Positions 1 to 7,306 of a stretch of DNA of 27,576 nucleotides are shown here, in pieces (within the stretch, counting starts at the first letter, position 1; the number at the start of each line of letters is the position of its first letter). Both the position numbers and the translations under genes were made by a program. The notes beneath the pieces were generated by a model, which made no database searches, was not told the origin of the DNA, and saw nothing but the letters and a program-made list of their open reading frames with translations. Source of the DNA: JAWLEV01 sp041685915 (GTDB lineage Bacteria > Chloroflexota > Anaerolineae > UBA1429); contig JAWLEV010000033.1 in assembly GCA_041685915.1 (NCBI GenBank), forward strand, positions 1 through 27,576, written 5' to 3'.

Positions 1-1942
1 AAGTCTGTAGATAGAGTTCCTCACCCCAGCCCGTGGCCACGGGCGCCCTTTGATCGCGCCGCTCCACCTGTACCCGAACGTCCTCTGCCCCGGCCCGTCG
101 CGCCTCCCCCAAGGCCAACGCGCGGCCCCGCGCCTTGGCGCACGCCAGAGCCTCGTCCAGCGTGCCACAGTCACGCAATTGATCGGGAAAATGCACGCGG
201 AAAAGCCCCGCGTCCTCGTCGGGAACGATCAGAACATGCACCCTGGAGACCACACTCCCGGCCACAGCCCCCAGGGCATTAGCCACCTCGGCATGTTGGG
301 GAATATGCAGCGTGCCGTGTAGCAGATCCTGCACCCTGGGGAAATAGGTCTCCACAGGGGCCCCAATGCCCACCAACTGGGGCTGTAGCATGATCTGACA
401 TCTCAAACTGGAGGACGCTTGGGAGCACAGAGCCAGGTCCAGCAAAAAGCTATCCATACCTGAAGGATCCCCGTTGCCCTCATATCCCTCGTCATCAAGC
501 AACTTGTGGGCGATCTCGGTGGCGATGCGCTCCGAGGTGCGCTGCAAAACGTCCTCACAGAGAGCCTCTACGTCCATATCGAAATACGTGCCCAACCGCT
601 CAGCTGCCAGGCGAGACGCCTCTGCATCCCACTCTCCATAGTGCCCCAGGACGTGCGCTGCATCGGTGGGCGTGAATCCGGCGCGTACGACGAGGCCCCG
701 ACGCTCCAGATTTCTGAGGTGTCGCGCATAAAACCGTGGATATTCCATGAGGCGATGCACCCGCGCCAGGGAGCAGGGACCCTCCCTGAGCACATCCCAT
801 AGCCTCCTGACAAAGGGAGGATGCCCGTCATTGGCGTCCCAATCGTGACGCTGAAGGAGCAAAAACCCCTCTTGGTCTGGCCCTTCCAGTTCGCCCCCTT
901 CCAACATACCCCTCACCTGCGGATACTGGGCCGCCAGGAAACAAAGGGGAACCATTCGCTCCGGCCCCACGTGCAATTCCCCATCATGGTTGAACCACAC
1001 CTCGCTGTCCCCACCAAGTCCTACCGTGTGGGCATCGATGGCCTCCACCATGGTGCGCCAGCGCCCGACCCGTGCTCCCTGGGTACTGAGCCGGGGACGC
1101 CCCCCCTCGATGGCCGCGATATCCGTCGTCGTGCCGCCCATATCCACGACCACCAGATCATCATCGTGGGACAGCGCGCGAGCACCCACGACGCTGGCTG
1201 CCGGACCAGACAGGATCGTCTCCACGGGACGCTCCCTAGCCACCGCCGATCTGATCAACGAACCATCTCCCTTGACCACCATAAGGGGTGCGTCGATCCC
1301 CTGCTCGACCAGCGTGGCCTCCACGGCATCGATCAGCTCACATATCAGGGGAATGAGCCGCGCGTTCAGGGCCACCGTGGCGGCACGTCGCAGCGCGTCA
1401 AGGCGATGGGTGAGTTCGTGCCCGCAGGTCACGGGCAGATCCACCATCTCACGCGCCATACGTTTAACCTCCAGTTCGTGGGAGGGGTTACGCGTACCAA
1501 AATAGCCCGAGATGGCCAGGGCTGCTACGTGGGACGCCTGTTGCCGGATGGCTTCCCTGGCCGCTTCCACATCCAACGGCTCCCAGGCCTCGCCATTCGC
1601 CCTGTGGCCGCCGGGAATGCGGACATAGCGCGTCGTGCCCAACGCCTCGCCTATATCCACCGTCCCGTCCAGTCGTCCCTCGTAGCCAATAAGGAGCACA
1701 CAGACCGGCGCCCCCTTGTCCTCCACGATGGCATTCGTGGCCAGCGTAGTGGAGAGGGACACCAGATGCACGTCCAGCCTCGTATCCTCCAGAACACGAT
1801 CGACAGCCTCTCGAATACCGATAGACAGATCATGCTTGGTGGTCAGTGCCTTTGCCGAGGCCAGTACTCGGTTAGTCTCATATTCAACCAACACGGCATC
1901 CGTAAAGGTACCCCCGGTATCGATACCCAAGGCGATCTTCAT
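1..1942 (-). CDS. Hydantoinase/oxoprolinase A-type protein (partial, 3' end outside window)
   Basis: Member of the ASKHA-fold hydantoinase A/oxoprolinase family, whose characterised members open cyclic amides (hydantoins, 5-oxoproline) using ATP, or act as subunits of acetone/acetophenone carboxylases. The N-terminus carries the phosphate-binding loop GIDTGGTFTD (residues 6-15), followed by LSTTLATNAIVE (~63-74). The second nucleotide motif VVVDMGGTTTDIA lies at ~264-276, with SGPAAS at ~245-250 and GLGGDS at ~308-313. About 647 codons are open to the window edge with no stop; family members are usually 650-700 residues, so little is missing. The ATG at 1942 follows a purine-rich GGAGAGGAGA. 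It lies 36 bases after the solute-binding protein gene on the same strand, so the two are probably co-transcribed. The B subunit, if any, would be to the left, outside the window. The family is secure; the substrate is unknown. Confidence 0.9.
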   Translation of the reverse strand, partial: MKIALGIDTGGTFTDAVLVEYETNRVLASAKALTTKHDLSIGIREAVDRVLEDTRLDVHLVSLSTTLATNAIVEDKGAPVCVLLIGYEGRLDGTVDIGEALGTTRYVRIPGGHRANGEAWEPLDVEAAREAIRQQASHVAALAISGYFGTRNPSHELEVKRMAREMVDLPVTCGHELTHRLDALRRAATVALNARLIPLICELIDAVEATLVEQGIDAPLMVVKGDGSLIRSAVARERPVETILSGPAASVVGARALSHDDDLVVVDMGGTTTDIAAIEGGRPRLSTQGARVGRWRTMVEAIDAHTVGLGGDSEVWFNHDGELHVGPERMVPLCFLAAQYPQVRGMLEGGELEGPDQEGFLLLQRHDWDANDGHPPFVRRLWDVLREGPCSLARVHRLMEYPRFYARHLRNLERRGLVVRAGFTPTDAAHVLGHYGEWDAEASRLAAERLGTYFDMDVEALCEDVLQRTSERIATEIAHKLLDDEGYEGNGDPSGMDSFLLDLALCSQASSSLRCQIMLQPQLVGIGAPVETYFPRVQDLLHGTLHIPQHAEVANALGAVAGSVVSRVHVLIVPDEDAGLFRVHFPDQLRDCGTLDEALACAKARGRALALGEARRAGAEDVRVQVERRDQRAPVATGWGEELYLQT

Positions 1943-1978
1943 CCGTCTCCTCTCCATCAAAAAGTTTTTGTATCCGTC

Positions 1979-2896
1979 TCACATGCCGTATTCACGCAGC
2001 ATACGTCGCGCCACGGCGGCGGGATCCTGCTCCTCGATCACGGCGCGCTGATGTATCTCCCGCATCATGTCCTCCGTGAGCGCTGCGCTCAGGTCAACGA
2101 GCACGGGCTCCACACCCGGCGCTTTACGCAACACGGAGGTGCGAGCCACGGGCGCCAAGTTCGAGGCCTGAAAGAATTTCCTGTCATCCTCTAAAAGATA
2201 CAGATCCTCCCTCATCAGCGTCGCGTCCACCGAGAGTCCCAGGGCACAATCACATTCCCCCTTTGTCAAAGCCTCATATCCCTCTCGCATGGAAAAAAAA
2301 CGTACCTTTTGCTCTTTAAAACGAAAGCCGTAAACTCGCTCCATCCCTCGAACGCCATGTGCGGTATCGTAGAGTTCTCGTGGAGCACACAATGTCACGT
2401 CAGGGTCCACATCATTCACGTGGTGTGCCAGATCTCCCAACGTTGCGAGGCCATGCTCCTCTGCAAAAGATCTTTGCACGACCAGGGACATCCTGTGCTG
2501 CCAATCGCAGGGGGACAGCCACGTGATCTCGTTGAGGATATCCTCATCACACACTTTGGCGAACAACTCGCCGGCATCCGAGATGGGATAGTCATGCCCC
2601 AGATGAACGGTCCAGGCATCCCCCGTATAGTCCCAGCACACGTCCACATTGCCCGCCTCTAGTGCGGCACGGACCATCCAGGGGCTACCCATGCCCGATC
2701 TGTCCACGACGTCGTAACCCGCCTCTTGCAGGGCCAACACCGTCATCTTTCCCACGACCTGCTGTTCCAGCGTATCGGAGCTGGCCACGACGATTTGCAC
2801 ATCATCTTTTGGGTGGGGACCACACGCCGACAGGGTGAGCAAAAGACAGAGGGTCAGCATCCACAGTTTGCCAGGGATTCGCCGTCGACTCATCAT
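1979..2896 (-). CDS. Glycine betaine/choline-type (OpuAC family) substrate-binding lipoprotein
   Basis: Periplasmic-binding-protein-like component of a quaternary-amine ABC importer (ProX/OpuCC/OsmF type), expected to be tethered outside the membrane. The N-terminus has a basic start (SRRR), a hydrophobic stretch and a lipobox LSAC with the lipidated Cys at residue 25. The mature domain starts with IVVASSDTLEQQVVGKM and contains the YTGDAW segment (~84-89), equivalent to the YTG motif of OpuAC proteins. Length 305 is normal. No permease or ATPase gene lies next to it; the downstream neighbour is the hydantoinase-like gene, which suggests the ligand may be a cyclic or N-substituted amino compound rather than an osmolyte (inference). 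Two adjacent ATG codons compete for the start and neither has a clear Shine-Dalgarno sequence. Confidence 0.85.
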   Translation of the reverse strand: MMSRRRIPGKLWMLTLCLLLTLSACGPHPKDDVQIVVASSDTLEQQVVGKMTVLALQEAGYDVVDRSGMGSPWMVRAALEAGNVDVCWDYTGDAWTVHLGHDYPISDAGELFAKVCDEDILNEITWLSPCDWQHRMSLVVQRSFAEEHGLATLGDLAHHVNDVDPDVTLCAPRELYDTAHGVRGMERVYGFRFKEQKVRFFSMREGYEALTKGECDCALGLSVDATLMREDLYLLEDDRKFFQASNLAPVARTSVLRKAPGVEPVLVDLSAALTEDMMREIHQRAVIEEQDPAAVARRMLREYGM

Positions 2897-2959
2897 ACGG
2901 TGAGGCCAGGTTCCATTTTCAACATAGAATAAAGTCTAGACTAAAGTGGCGAGAATGAA

Positions 2960-3607
2960 CTACAGATAGATCTCTCCCACCCACGTATCCTGTAGACGCA
3001 GGCGACCGGCCGTCGCGTCGCGCAGAACCGCGGTCAACTCTTCCACGCGATCATAGGGCACGGCGATCTCCATCGTCACGTCCTCGGCAAATGTCTCCTC
3101 TTGAACAGCCACCTCATACCGAGGAAACAGATGCCTCAAATCGTTATACAGCCCATAATCCACGGCGACGCGAGCCACCCGATGCAGGACCCGCTCCTCC
3201 GTCGGCAACGCCTTCAATGCCTCACGCACCGCGTTGCCATAGGCGCGAACGAGCCCTCCCGTTCCCAGTTTGGTACCTCCAAAGTAGCGGGTGACGACGG
3301 CGACTATTTCCAGCAACCCGCTTCCTTTCAACACGGCCAACATGGGTCTGCCCGCCGTTCCCCCCGGTTCGCCATCGTCCGAGGAGGCAAAGACTTCTCT
3401 GGGGGCCTCAGAGATCCTGTACGCCCAGGCATTGTGGCTGGCATCGCTGTATTCGGCCGCCGTCCTCTCAATGAACGCTCGGGCGGCATCCTCGGCGGGA
3501 GCATGCGTCACCGTGCCGATGAACACCGATCCTTTGACGACGGTCTCGCTACGCACCGCAGCGACGGGAATGCGATAACGGGGAGTGCCCCTCCCCTTCA
3601 TCCCCAT
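2960..3607 (-). CDS. YigZ/IMPACT family protein
   Basis: A 215-residue member of the UPF0029/IMPACT family, matching the two-domain YigZ architecture. The N-terminal IMPACT domain carries SSDDGEPGGTAGRPM (residues 75-89) and VVTRYFGGTKLGTGGLVRAYG (split over ~104-124), the two family hallmarks. The C-terminal ~75 residues are the ferredoxin-like DUF1949 domain. The eukaryotic relative IMPACT modulates GCN2; the bacterial role is not established, though translation or nucleic-acid binding has been proposed. The start ATG overlaps the TAA of the upstream DUF211 gene by one base (TAATG), so translation is probably coupled. An alternative ATG two codons in (3601) is equally plausible. Confidence 0.9.
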   Translation of the reverse strand: MGMKGRGTPRYRIPVAAVRSETVVKGSVFIGTVTHAPAEDAARAFIERTAAEYSDASHNAWAYRISEAPREVFASSDDGEPGGTAGRPMLAVLKGSGLLEIVAVVTRYFGGTKLGTGGLVRAYGNAVREALKALPTEERVLHRVARVAVDYGLYNDLRHLFPRYEVAVQEETFAEDVTMEIAVPYDRVEELTAVLRDATAGRLRLQDTWVGEIYL

Positions 3608-3918
3608 TAACCCAGATTCCTGGCATCCTGCAGCGTCGGCGCGTCCTCAATCAGCATCTTCCCCGCCACCACCTCGTCGATGGAATGCACCGTGCCCCCC
3701 GCAGTCTGGATAACACCGAGGATGGATTGATAGTTGAGATCATCCCCCTCCAGGGTCACCTTGGCATTCTCCACGTTCCGATCCATCTCGTAGATGTTGA
3801 CGTTCACGCCATCTACATGTGGCAGGGCGGCCAGTTCCTGTGCCAACTCGATGATGGAAGGATTATGAGGTTTCAACACGTCCAGTACGATACGGCGTAA
3901 TTTAGCCTCTACATCCAC
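3607..3918 (-). CDS. DUF211 family protein
   Basis: A 103-residue protein matching DUF211 (COG1888), a small ferredoxin-like family known mostly from archaea with solved but functionally unassigned oligomeric structures. Recognised by RIVLDVLKPHNPSI near the N-terminus, DGVNVNIYEMDRNVENAKVT in the middle and GGTVHSIDEVVAGK near the C-terminus. Length is typical. The ATG is preceded by GGGAGAGG at a suitable distance, with a TATACT hexamer (plus positions 3948-3953) upstream that may be a -10 element without a clear -35. It overlaps the yigZ-like gene by one base and leads that pair. The 98 bases between it and the ATPase stop contain only weak dyads. Role unknown; the family assignment is firm, the function is not. 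Confidence 0.87.
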   Translation of the reverse strand: MDVEAKLRRIVLDVLKPHNPSIIELAQELAALPHVDGVNVNIYEMDRNVENAKVTLEGDDLNYQSILGVIQTAGGTVHSIDEVVAGKMLIEDAPTLQDARNLG

Positions 3919-4016
3919 TTTAGCCTCTCCCTTGTCAAGACCTAAAGAGTATACGGACCCGACGGCGAAGAAAATCCGGCAATCCTACCACCGATTTCGC
4001 TTCCCCGCAGATAATC

Positions 4017-6779
4017 TCAACGCGACGCCCTCATGCCAGCTATCGCTTTGATGATCTGCCCGATAACCAAGGGAAGGAAACTCAGCCCAACGATCAGCCC
4101 CCACCCATCGTCACCAGGATACTCCACCTTCAGAAGGGTGGCAAACCCCGGCAAATAGATCGCCATCAGCAAGAGTATGGTGCAAAGGATCAGGGCGCCC
4201 CAAACCCAGGGATTCTGGACGATGTCGTTGTGAAAAAGTCTCGTATCGCCCGCGCGCATATTAAAGACGTGCCACAACTGGGCAAAAGCCAAGGTGAGAA
4301 ACGAGACCGTCACCGCTTGTCCTTCCTCCATCCCCAACCAGAGGATGGCGAGGGCCAGCGCTCCCAGCACCGAGACGCTGATCAGCGACCCGTACCCCAC
4401 GATGCCCAGCCAGTGATCGCGCGTGAGGACGGGCTCCTCAGGATCGCGGGGCGGGTGTTCCATGATGTGGGGATCGCCCTTTCCCACCCCCAGGGCCAGT
4501 GCGGGAAAAACGTCTGTGACCAGGTTCAGGAACAGGATCTGCAGTGGCAGGATGGGCAACGGAGCGCCCACCAACGACGCCAGGCCCACGACCATGATCT
4601 CGGCCATGTTGCAGGAGAGCAAATAGAGCACGAACTTGCGTATATTGTTGAAAATCGTCCGTCCTTGCTCGATGGCGGCGACGATGGTAGAGAAGCGATC
4701 GTCCTTGAGCACCATATCAGCGGCCTCTTTGGCCACCTGCGTGCCCCGCTGCCCCATGGCCACGCCGATATCCGCCTTCTTTAGCGCTGGCGCATCGTTT
4801 ACCCCGTCGCCCGTCATGGCCACGATGGCCCCGCTCTCCTGATGTACGCTGATCAGGTCGAGCTTTTGCTCCGGAGTGACCCGGGCAAAGATGGGGGCAT
4901 TCAATATTCGTTCCCGACGTTCCGCATTCAACGATACCTCGAGATCGCCGACGTCACCCCCATGGATCACCTCGGCCTCAGTACCATCGACCAGCCCGAC
5001 GGCCCGGGCCACATTTCGTGCCGTCGCCGGCTGATCCCCCGTAATCATGGCGATCTTTACCCCCGCCCGCTGTGCGGCCCTGATCGAATCCTCCACATCG
5101 CTGCGCGGCGGGTCCAGCATGGCCTGCAAACCGAGAAAGGTCAGATCCTGATAGGGAGCAACTTCCAAAGAATCGACTGTCTTGCTTGCCATGGCGATGA
5201 CGCGCAGCCCCTCTTCGGCCATCTCCTCGTTGCGCCTCATCCACTCCTGGCGCTCCTCAGCGGTGAGTTCCCGGTCCCCCTCCTCTGTCAGGATATGCGA
5301 CGAGGCCTCGATAACGGGCTGCAGGGCCCCCTTGACGGCCACCAGATAGGATTCGTCCCCCTCACGCTCGTGAAAGGTGGCCATCATCTTGATCTCGGGG
5401 TCGAAGGCCTCCTCTCGAACCTCCGGCGTCTCCTCCGTCAGGTCGTCGCGATGGATCCCCGCCTTGGCAGCGGCGACCAGTAAAGCCACCTCTGTGGGAT
5501 CGCCAACGGCCGAGTTCTTTGTATCCGACCGCTCATTTTGAAGCGAAGCATTATTGCACAATGCTCCGATCTTCAGCGTCCTTTGCAGGAGCCGATCTTC
5601 CGCTGGCTCTATGACCTGTCCATCGCGGCGGAATTCCCCCTCCGTTTCAAGTCCTTCGCCTCCGACCGCTATCTCACCAGCCGCCAGGGCCACCCGCGCG
5701 ACCGTCATGCGGTTCTCCGTCAGCGTGCCCGTCTTGTCCGTGAGGATGACGTTCGTCGATCCCAGGGTCTCCACGGCCGAGAGACGGTTAACCACCGCGT
5801 TGCGTCGGGCCATGCGCCACATGCCCCGTGCCAGCGCGACGGTGGCCACGATGGGCAGCCCCTCCGGTATGCCGGCCACCGCCAGGGCGATGCCCGAGCG
5901 CATCATCAGCAAAGGATCCCGCCCGCCCAGCACGCCCGAAAGGATGACGAGGGCGGCGACGCCCAACGTTACCCAGATCAACCGCTGACCGAGATCGTCG
6001 AGCCGCCTCTCCAGGGGCGTGATCTCTTCCTCTGCCGTCGCGACGAGGGAGGAGATGTGCCCCAGTTCGGTATCCATACCGGTGGCCACGACCACTCCCT
6101 TGCCCGCTCCCCGGGTTATCGCCGTGCCCTTAAAGACCGTATTGGAGCGCTCGGCCAGGGGTGTATCTTCCGCGACGGGATCCGTCTGCTTGCCCACGGG
6201 CACGGATTCCCCCGTCAGGGCCGACTCGTCAACCTGCAACTTGGAGGCCTCGAACAGACGAAGGTCGGCGGTCACGACGTCGCCCCCCTCAAGATCCACG
6301 ATATCGCCTGGCACAAGATCCTGAGCGGGGATCTCTTTCAGCTGTCCCTCGCGGCGCACCTTTGCTTCCACCTGGCTGAGTTTCTGCAGGGCCTCCATGG
6401 AGCGGACGGCCCGCAGTTCGGTGACAAAGCCGATGATCCCGTTTATCACGATCACGCCGCCAACGGCGACGCCCTCCACAAATTCACCAAAGGCGAAGGA
6501 GAGTATCGACGCGGCGGCAAGCAGGGCCACGATCAAACTCTTGAACTGCCGGACCAGGATCTCCCAGGCGCTCTCCGTCTCCGCCTCTCGGAGGCGATTC
6601 CGGCCAAAGCGCCGTCGCCGTCGCTCAACCTCGCCCGCATCGAGCCCCTCCTGCGGAGAGACCTCTAATGCGTCGAGTATCTGGTCGACGGAATGGGTCC
6701 AGGGACTTTTCACCTCCTCGATCTGCACGCTATCCCGTGAATCTGGAGGGTCCTCTCGTTCTTGATCGCTCCTGTTCAT
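4017..6779 (-). CDS. P-type cation-transporting ATPase, P-II (Ca2+-ATPase-like)
   Basis: ATP-driven cation pump of the plasma membrane, 920 residues, close to the usual P-II length. In order: N-terminal cation ATPase domain (~25-95), actuator-domain TGES (189-192), M4 motif PEGLP (305-309), phosphorylation site DKTGT (Asp348), nucleotide domain with KGALQ in place of KGAPE (483-487), TGDQ (580-583) and GDGVNDAP (657-664), then C-terminal membrane segments. Ca2+ ligands of SERCA appear retained: Glu306 in M4, Asn724 and Glu727 in M5, Asn752, Thr755 and Asp756 in M6. The M8 Glu is probably Gln (AFAQLW), as expected if only one ion site is complete. Ca2+ (or Mn2+) export is the best guess; Na+/K+ or H+ pumps usually differ at these positions. 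A GAGGAGG lies ten bases before the ATG. The upstream leader has a terminator, so attenuation is possible. Confidence 0.93.
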   Translation of the reverse strand: MNRSDQEREDPPDSRDSVQIEEVKSPWTHSVDQILDALEVSPQEGLDAGEVERRRRRFGRNRLREAETESAWEILVRQFKSLIVALLAAASILSFAFGEFVEGVAVGGVIVINGIIGFVTELRAVRSMEALQKLSQVEAKVRREGQLKEIPAQDLVPGDIVDLEGGDVVTADLRLFEASKLQVDESALTGESVPVGKQTDPVAEDTPLAERSNTVFKGTAITRGAGKGVVVATGMDTELGHISSLVATAEEEITPLERRLDDLGQRLIWVTLGVAALVILSGVLGGRDPLLMMRSGIALAVAGIPEGLPIVATVALARGMWRMARRNAVVNRLSAVETLGSTNVILTDKTGTLTENRMTVARVALAAGEIAVGGEGLETEGEFRRDGQVIEPAEDRLLQRTLKIGALCNNASLQNERSDTKNSAVGDPTEVALLVAAAKAGIHRDDLTEETPEVREEAFDPEIKMMATFHEREGDESYLVAVKGALQPVIEASSHILTEEGDRELTAEERQEWMRRNEEMAEEGLRVIAMASKTVDSLEVAPYQDLTFLGLQAMLDPPRSDVEDSIRAAQRAGVKIAMITGDQPATARNVARAVGLVDGTEAEVIHGGDVGDLEVSLNAERRERILNAPIFARVTPEQKLDLISVHQESGAIVAMTGDGVNDAPALKKADIGVAMGQRGTQVAKEAADMVLKDDRFSTIVAAIEQGRTIFNNIRKFVLYLLSCNMAEIMVVGLASLVGAPLPILPLQILFLNLVTDVFPALALGVGKGDPHIMEHPPRDPEEPVLTRDHWLGIVGYGSLISVSVLGALALAILWLGMEEGQAVTVSFLTLAFAQLWHVFNMRAGDTRLFHNDIVQNPWVWGALILCTILLLMAIYLPGFATLLKVEYPGDDGWGLIVGLSFLPLVIGQIIKAIAGMRASR

Positions 6780-6832
6780 CTCTTAACTGCCTCCTCACAG
6801 TCTACCAAAAACTCGTTCATTACTTTTGCCAT
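6776..6832 (-). CDS. Possible 18-residue leader peptide overlapping the ATPase start
   Basis: A short reading frame on the minus strand starts with ATG at 6832 and encodes 18 residues beginning MAKVMNEF. Its TGA stop (6778-6776) overlaps the ATG of the P-type ATPase gene in an ATGA arrangement, which is typical of translational coupling, and the ATPase Shine-Dalgarno GAGGAGG lies inside it. No strong ribosome-binding site precedes its own ATG (only GATGAAAAG). It may be chance; the case rests on position alone. Confidence 0.25.
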   Translation of the reverse strand: MAKVMNEFLVDCEEAVKR

Positions 6833-6995
6833 ATCACTTTTCATCGTTGTACCCATGTGACTCAAATCGAGCCCCAAAAAGACATCTCCCATCCCTCCAC
6901 AAAGATAAACTTTAGCACATCGCCCGTGCCCGCCCTTCATCCAACGCCCGACGAACGTGTTTCTCGCTCCTCATCACACCCCAAGACCCAAGAAC

Positions 6996-7161
6996 AAACA
7001 AAAAACCCCCTCACTTCCAACCAGGTGGAAGAGGGGGGTCGAATCTGAATTGAGATTCTTCAACGCTGCCATATCCCCTCCCAACCGGCGACAGTTCTCT
7101 AGAAAAGGTCGACCATGCCGATTGCGAGGAAATTCACATCACACATACTCTTTTTCATCTC
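6996..7161 (-). ncRNA. Candidate attenuated 5' leader (riboswitch-like) or terminated small RNA upstream of the P-type ATPase
   Basis: The 527 bases between the ATPase start and pgk contain no protein gene. On the minus strand a promoter-like element (7168-7196) would start a transcript near 7161 that ends about 165 nt later at a strong intrinsic terminator (7000-7038), still 220 bases upstream of the ATPase ATG. Within it, the 5' end (plus 7157-7163) can pair over seven bases with 7050-7056, closing the RNA. The latter segment alternatively forms a perfect six-base-pair hairpin (7041-7046 with 7053-7058). A GGGAGGGG on the transcript (plus 7075-7082) can pair with the terminator's 5' arm (plus 7029-7036), as an antiterminator would. 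No known riboswitch consensus was recognised, including yybP-ykoY. The structure is read by eye, not computed. Confidence 0.4.
7000..7038 (-). terminator. Rho-independent terminator (minus strand)
   Basis: Read on the minus strand, a C-rich arm (plus 7032-7037, then 7026-7031) pairs with its complement (plus 7006-7011 and 7014-7019), giving twelve base pairs with a two-base bulge and a six-base loop. Six U residues follow (plus 7005-7000), then a further U-rich GUUUG. The orientation fits only a minus-strand transcript; nothing on the plus strand ends here. As pgk lies to the right on the other strand, the terminator must belong to a leader or small RNA. Confidence 0.78.
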
Positions 7162-7167
7162 AAGAAA

Positions 7168-7196
7168 AGCCTACCACGTCTCGCGCGATCTGTCAA
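7168..7196 (-). promoter_or_regulatory. Candidate sigma70 promoter for the ATPase leader
   Basis: On the minus strand TTGACA (plus 7191-7196) is a consensus -35, followed after 17 bases by TAGGCT (plus 7168-7173), preceded by TGG as in an extended -10. The -10 match is only three of six, so strength is uncertain. It stands back to back with the pgk promoter, 15 bases apart. Confidence 0.45.
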
Positions 7197-7211
7197 AACT
7201 TTTGAAACCGT

Positions 7212-7240
7212 TTTACACGACCCGAACGTTATGCTACAAT
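7212..7240 (+). promoter_or_regulatory. Sigma70 promoter of pgk
   Basis: TTTACA (7212-7217) and TACAAT (7235-7240) are separated by exactly 17 bases, each matching consensus at five of six positions. TG one base before the -10 makes an extended -10. Transcription should start near 7247, leaving a 60-base leader before the pgk ATG at 7307. Confidence 0.82.
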
Positions 7241-7306
7241 GCTCTCGGCTTTGATTCAGCGGATGGATACAATTGATCGATGGGTTTTCATCGAGGAGGT
7301 TTGGGG

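Noticed and set aside
821..2194. Long plus-strand open frame of 457 codons opposite the hydantoinase-like and binding-protein genes
   Set aside because: Its product has no recognisable family pattern, while the minus-strand frames carry clear motifs. It is an antisense shadow from GC-rich codon structure.
7202..7207. TTGAAA as the -35 of the pgk promoter
   Set aside because: It would be 27 bases from TACAAT; TTTACA at 7212 gives the proper 17-base spacing.
6780..7306. Known riboswitch classes (yybP-ykoY, M-box) or 6S/SRP RNA in the long intergenic region
   Set aside because: The conserved cores of these RNAs were looked for by eye and not found, so only a generic leader or small RNA is reported.
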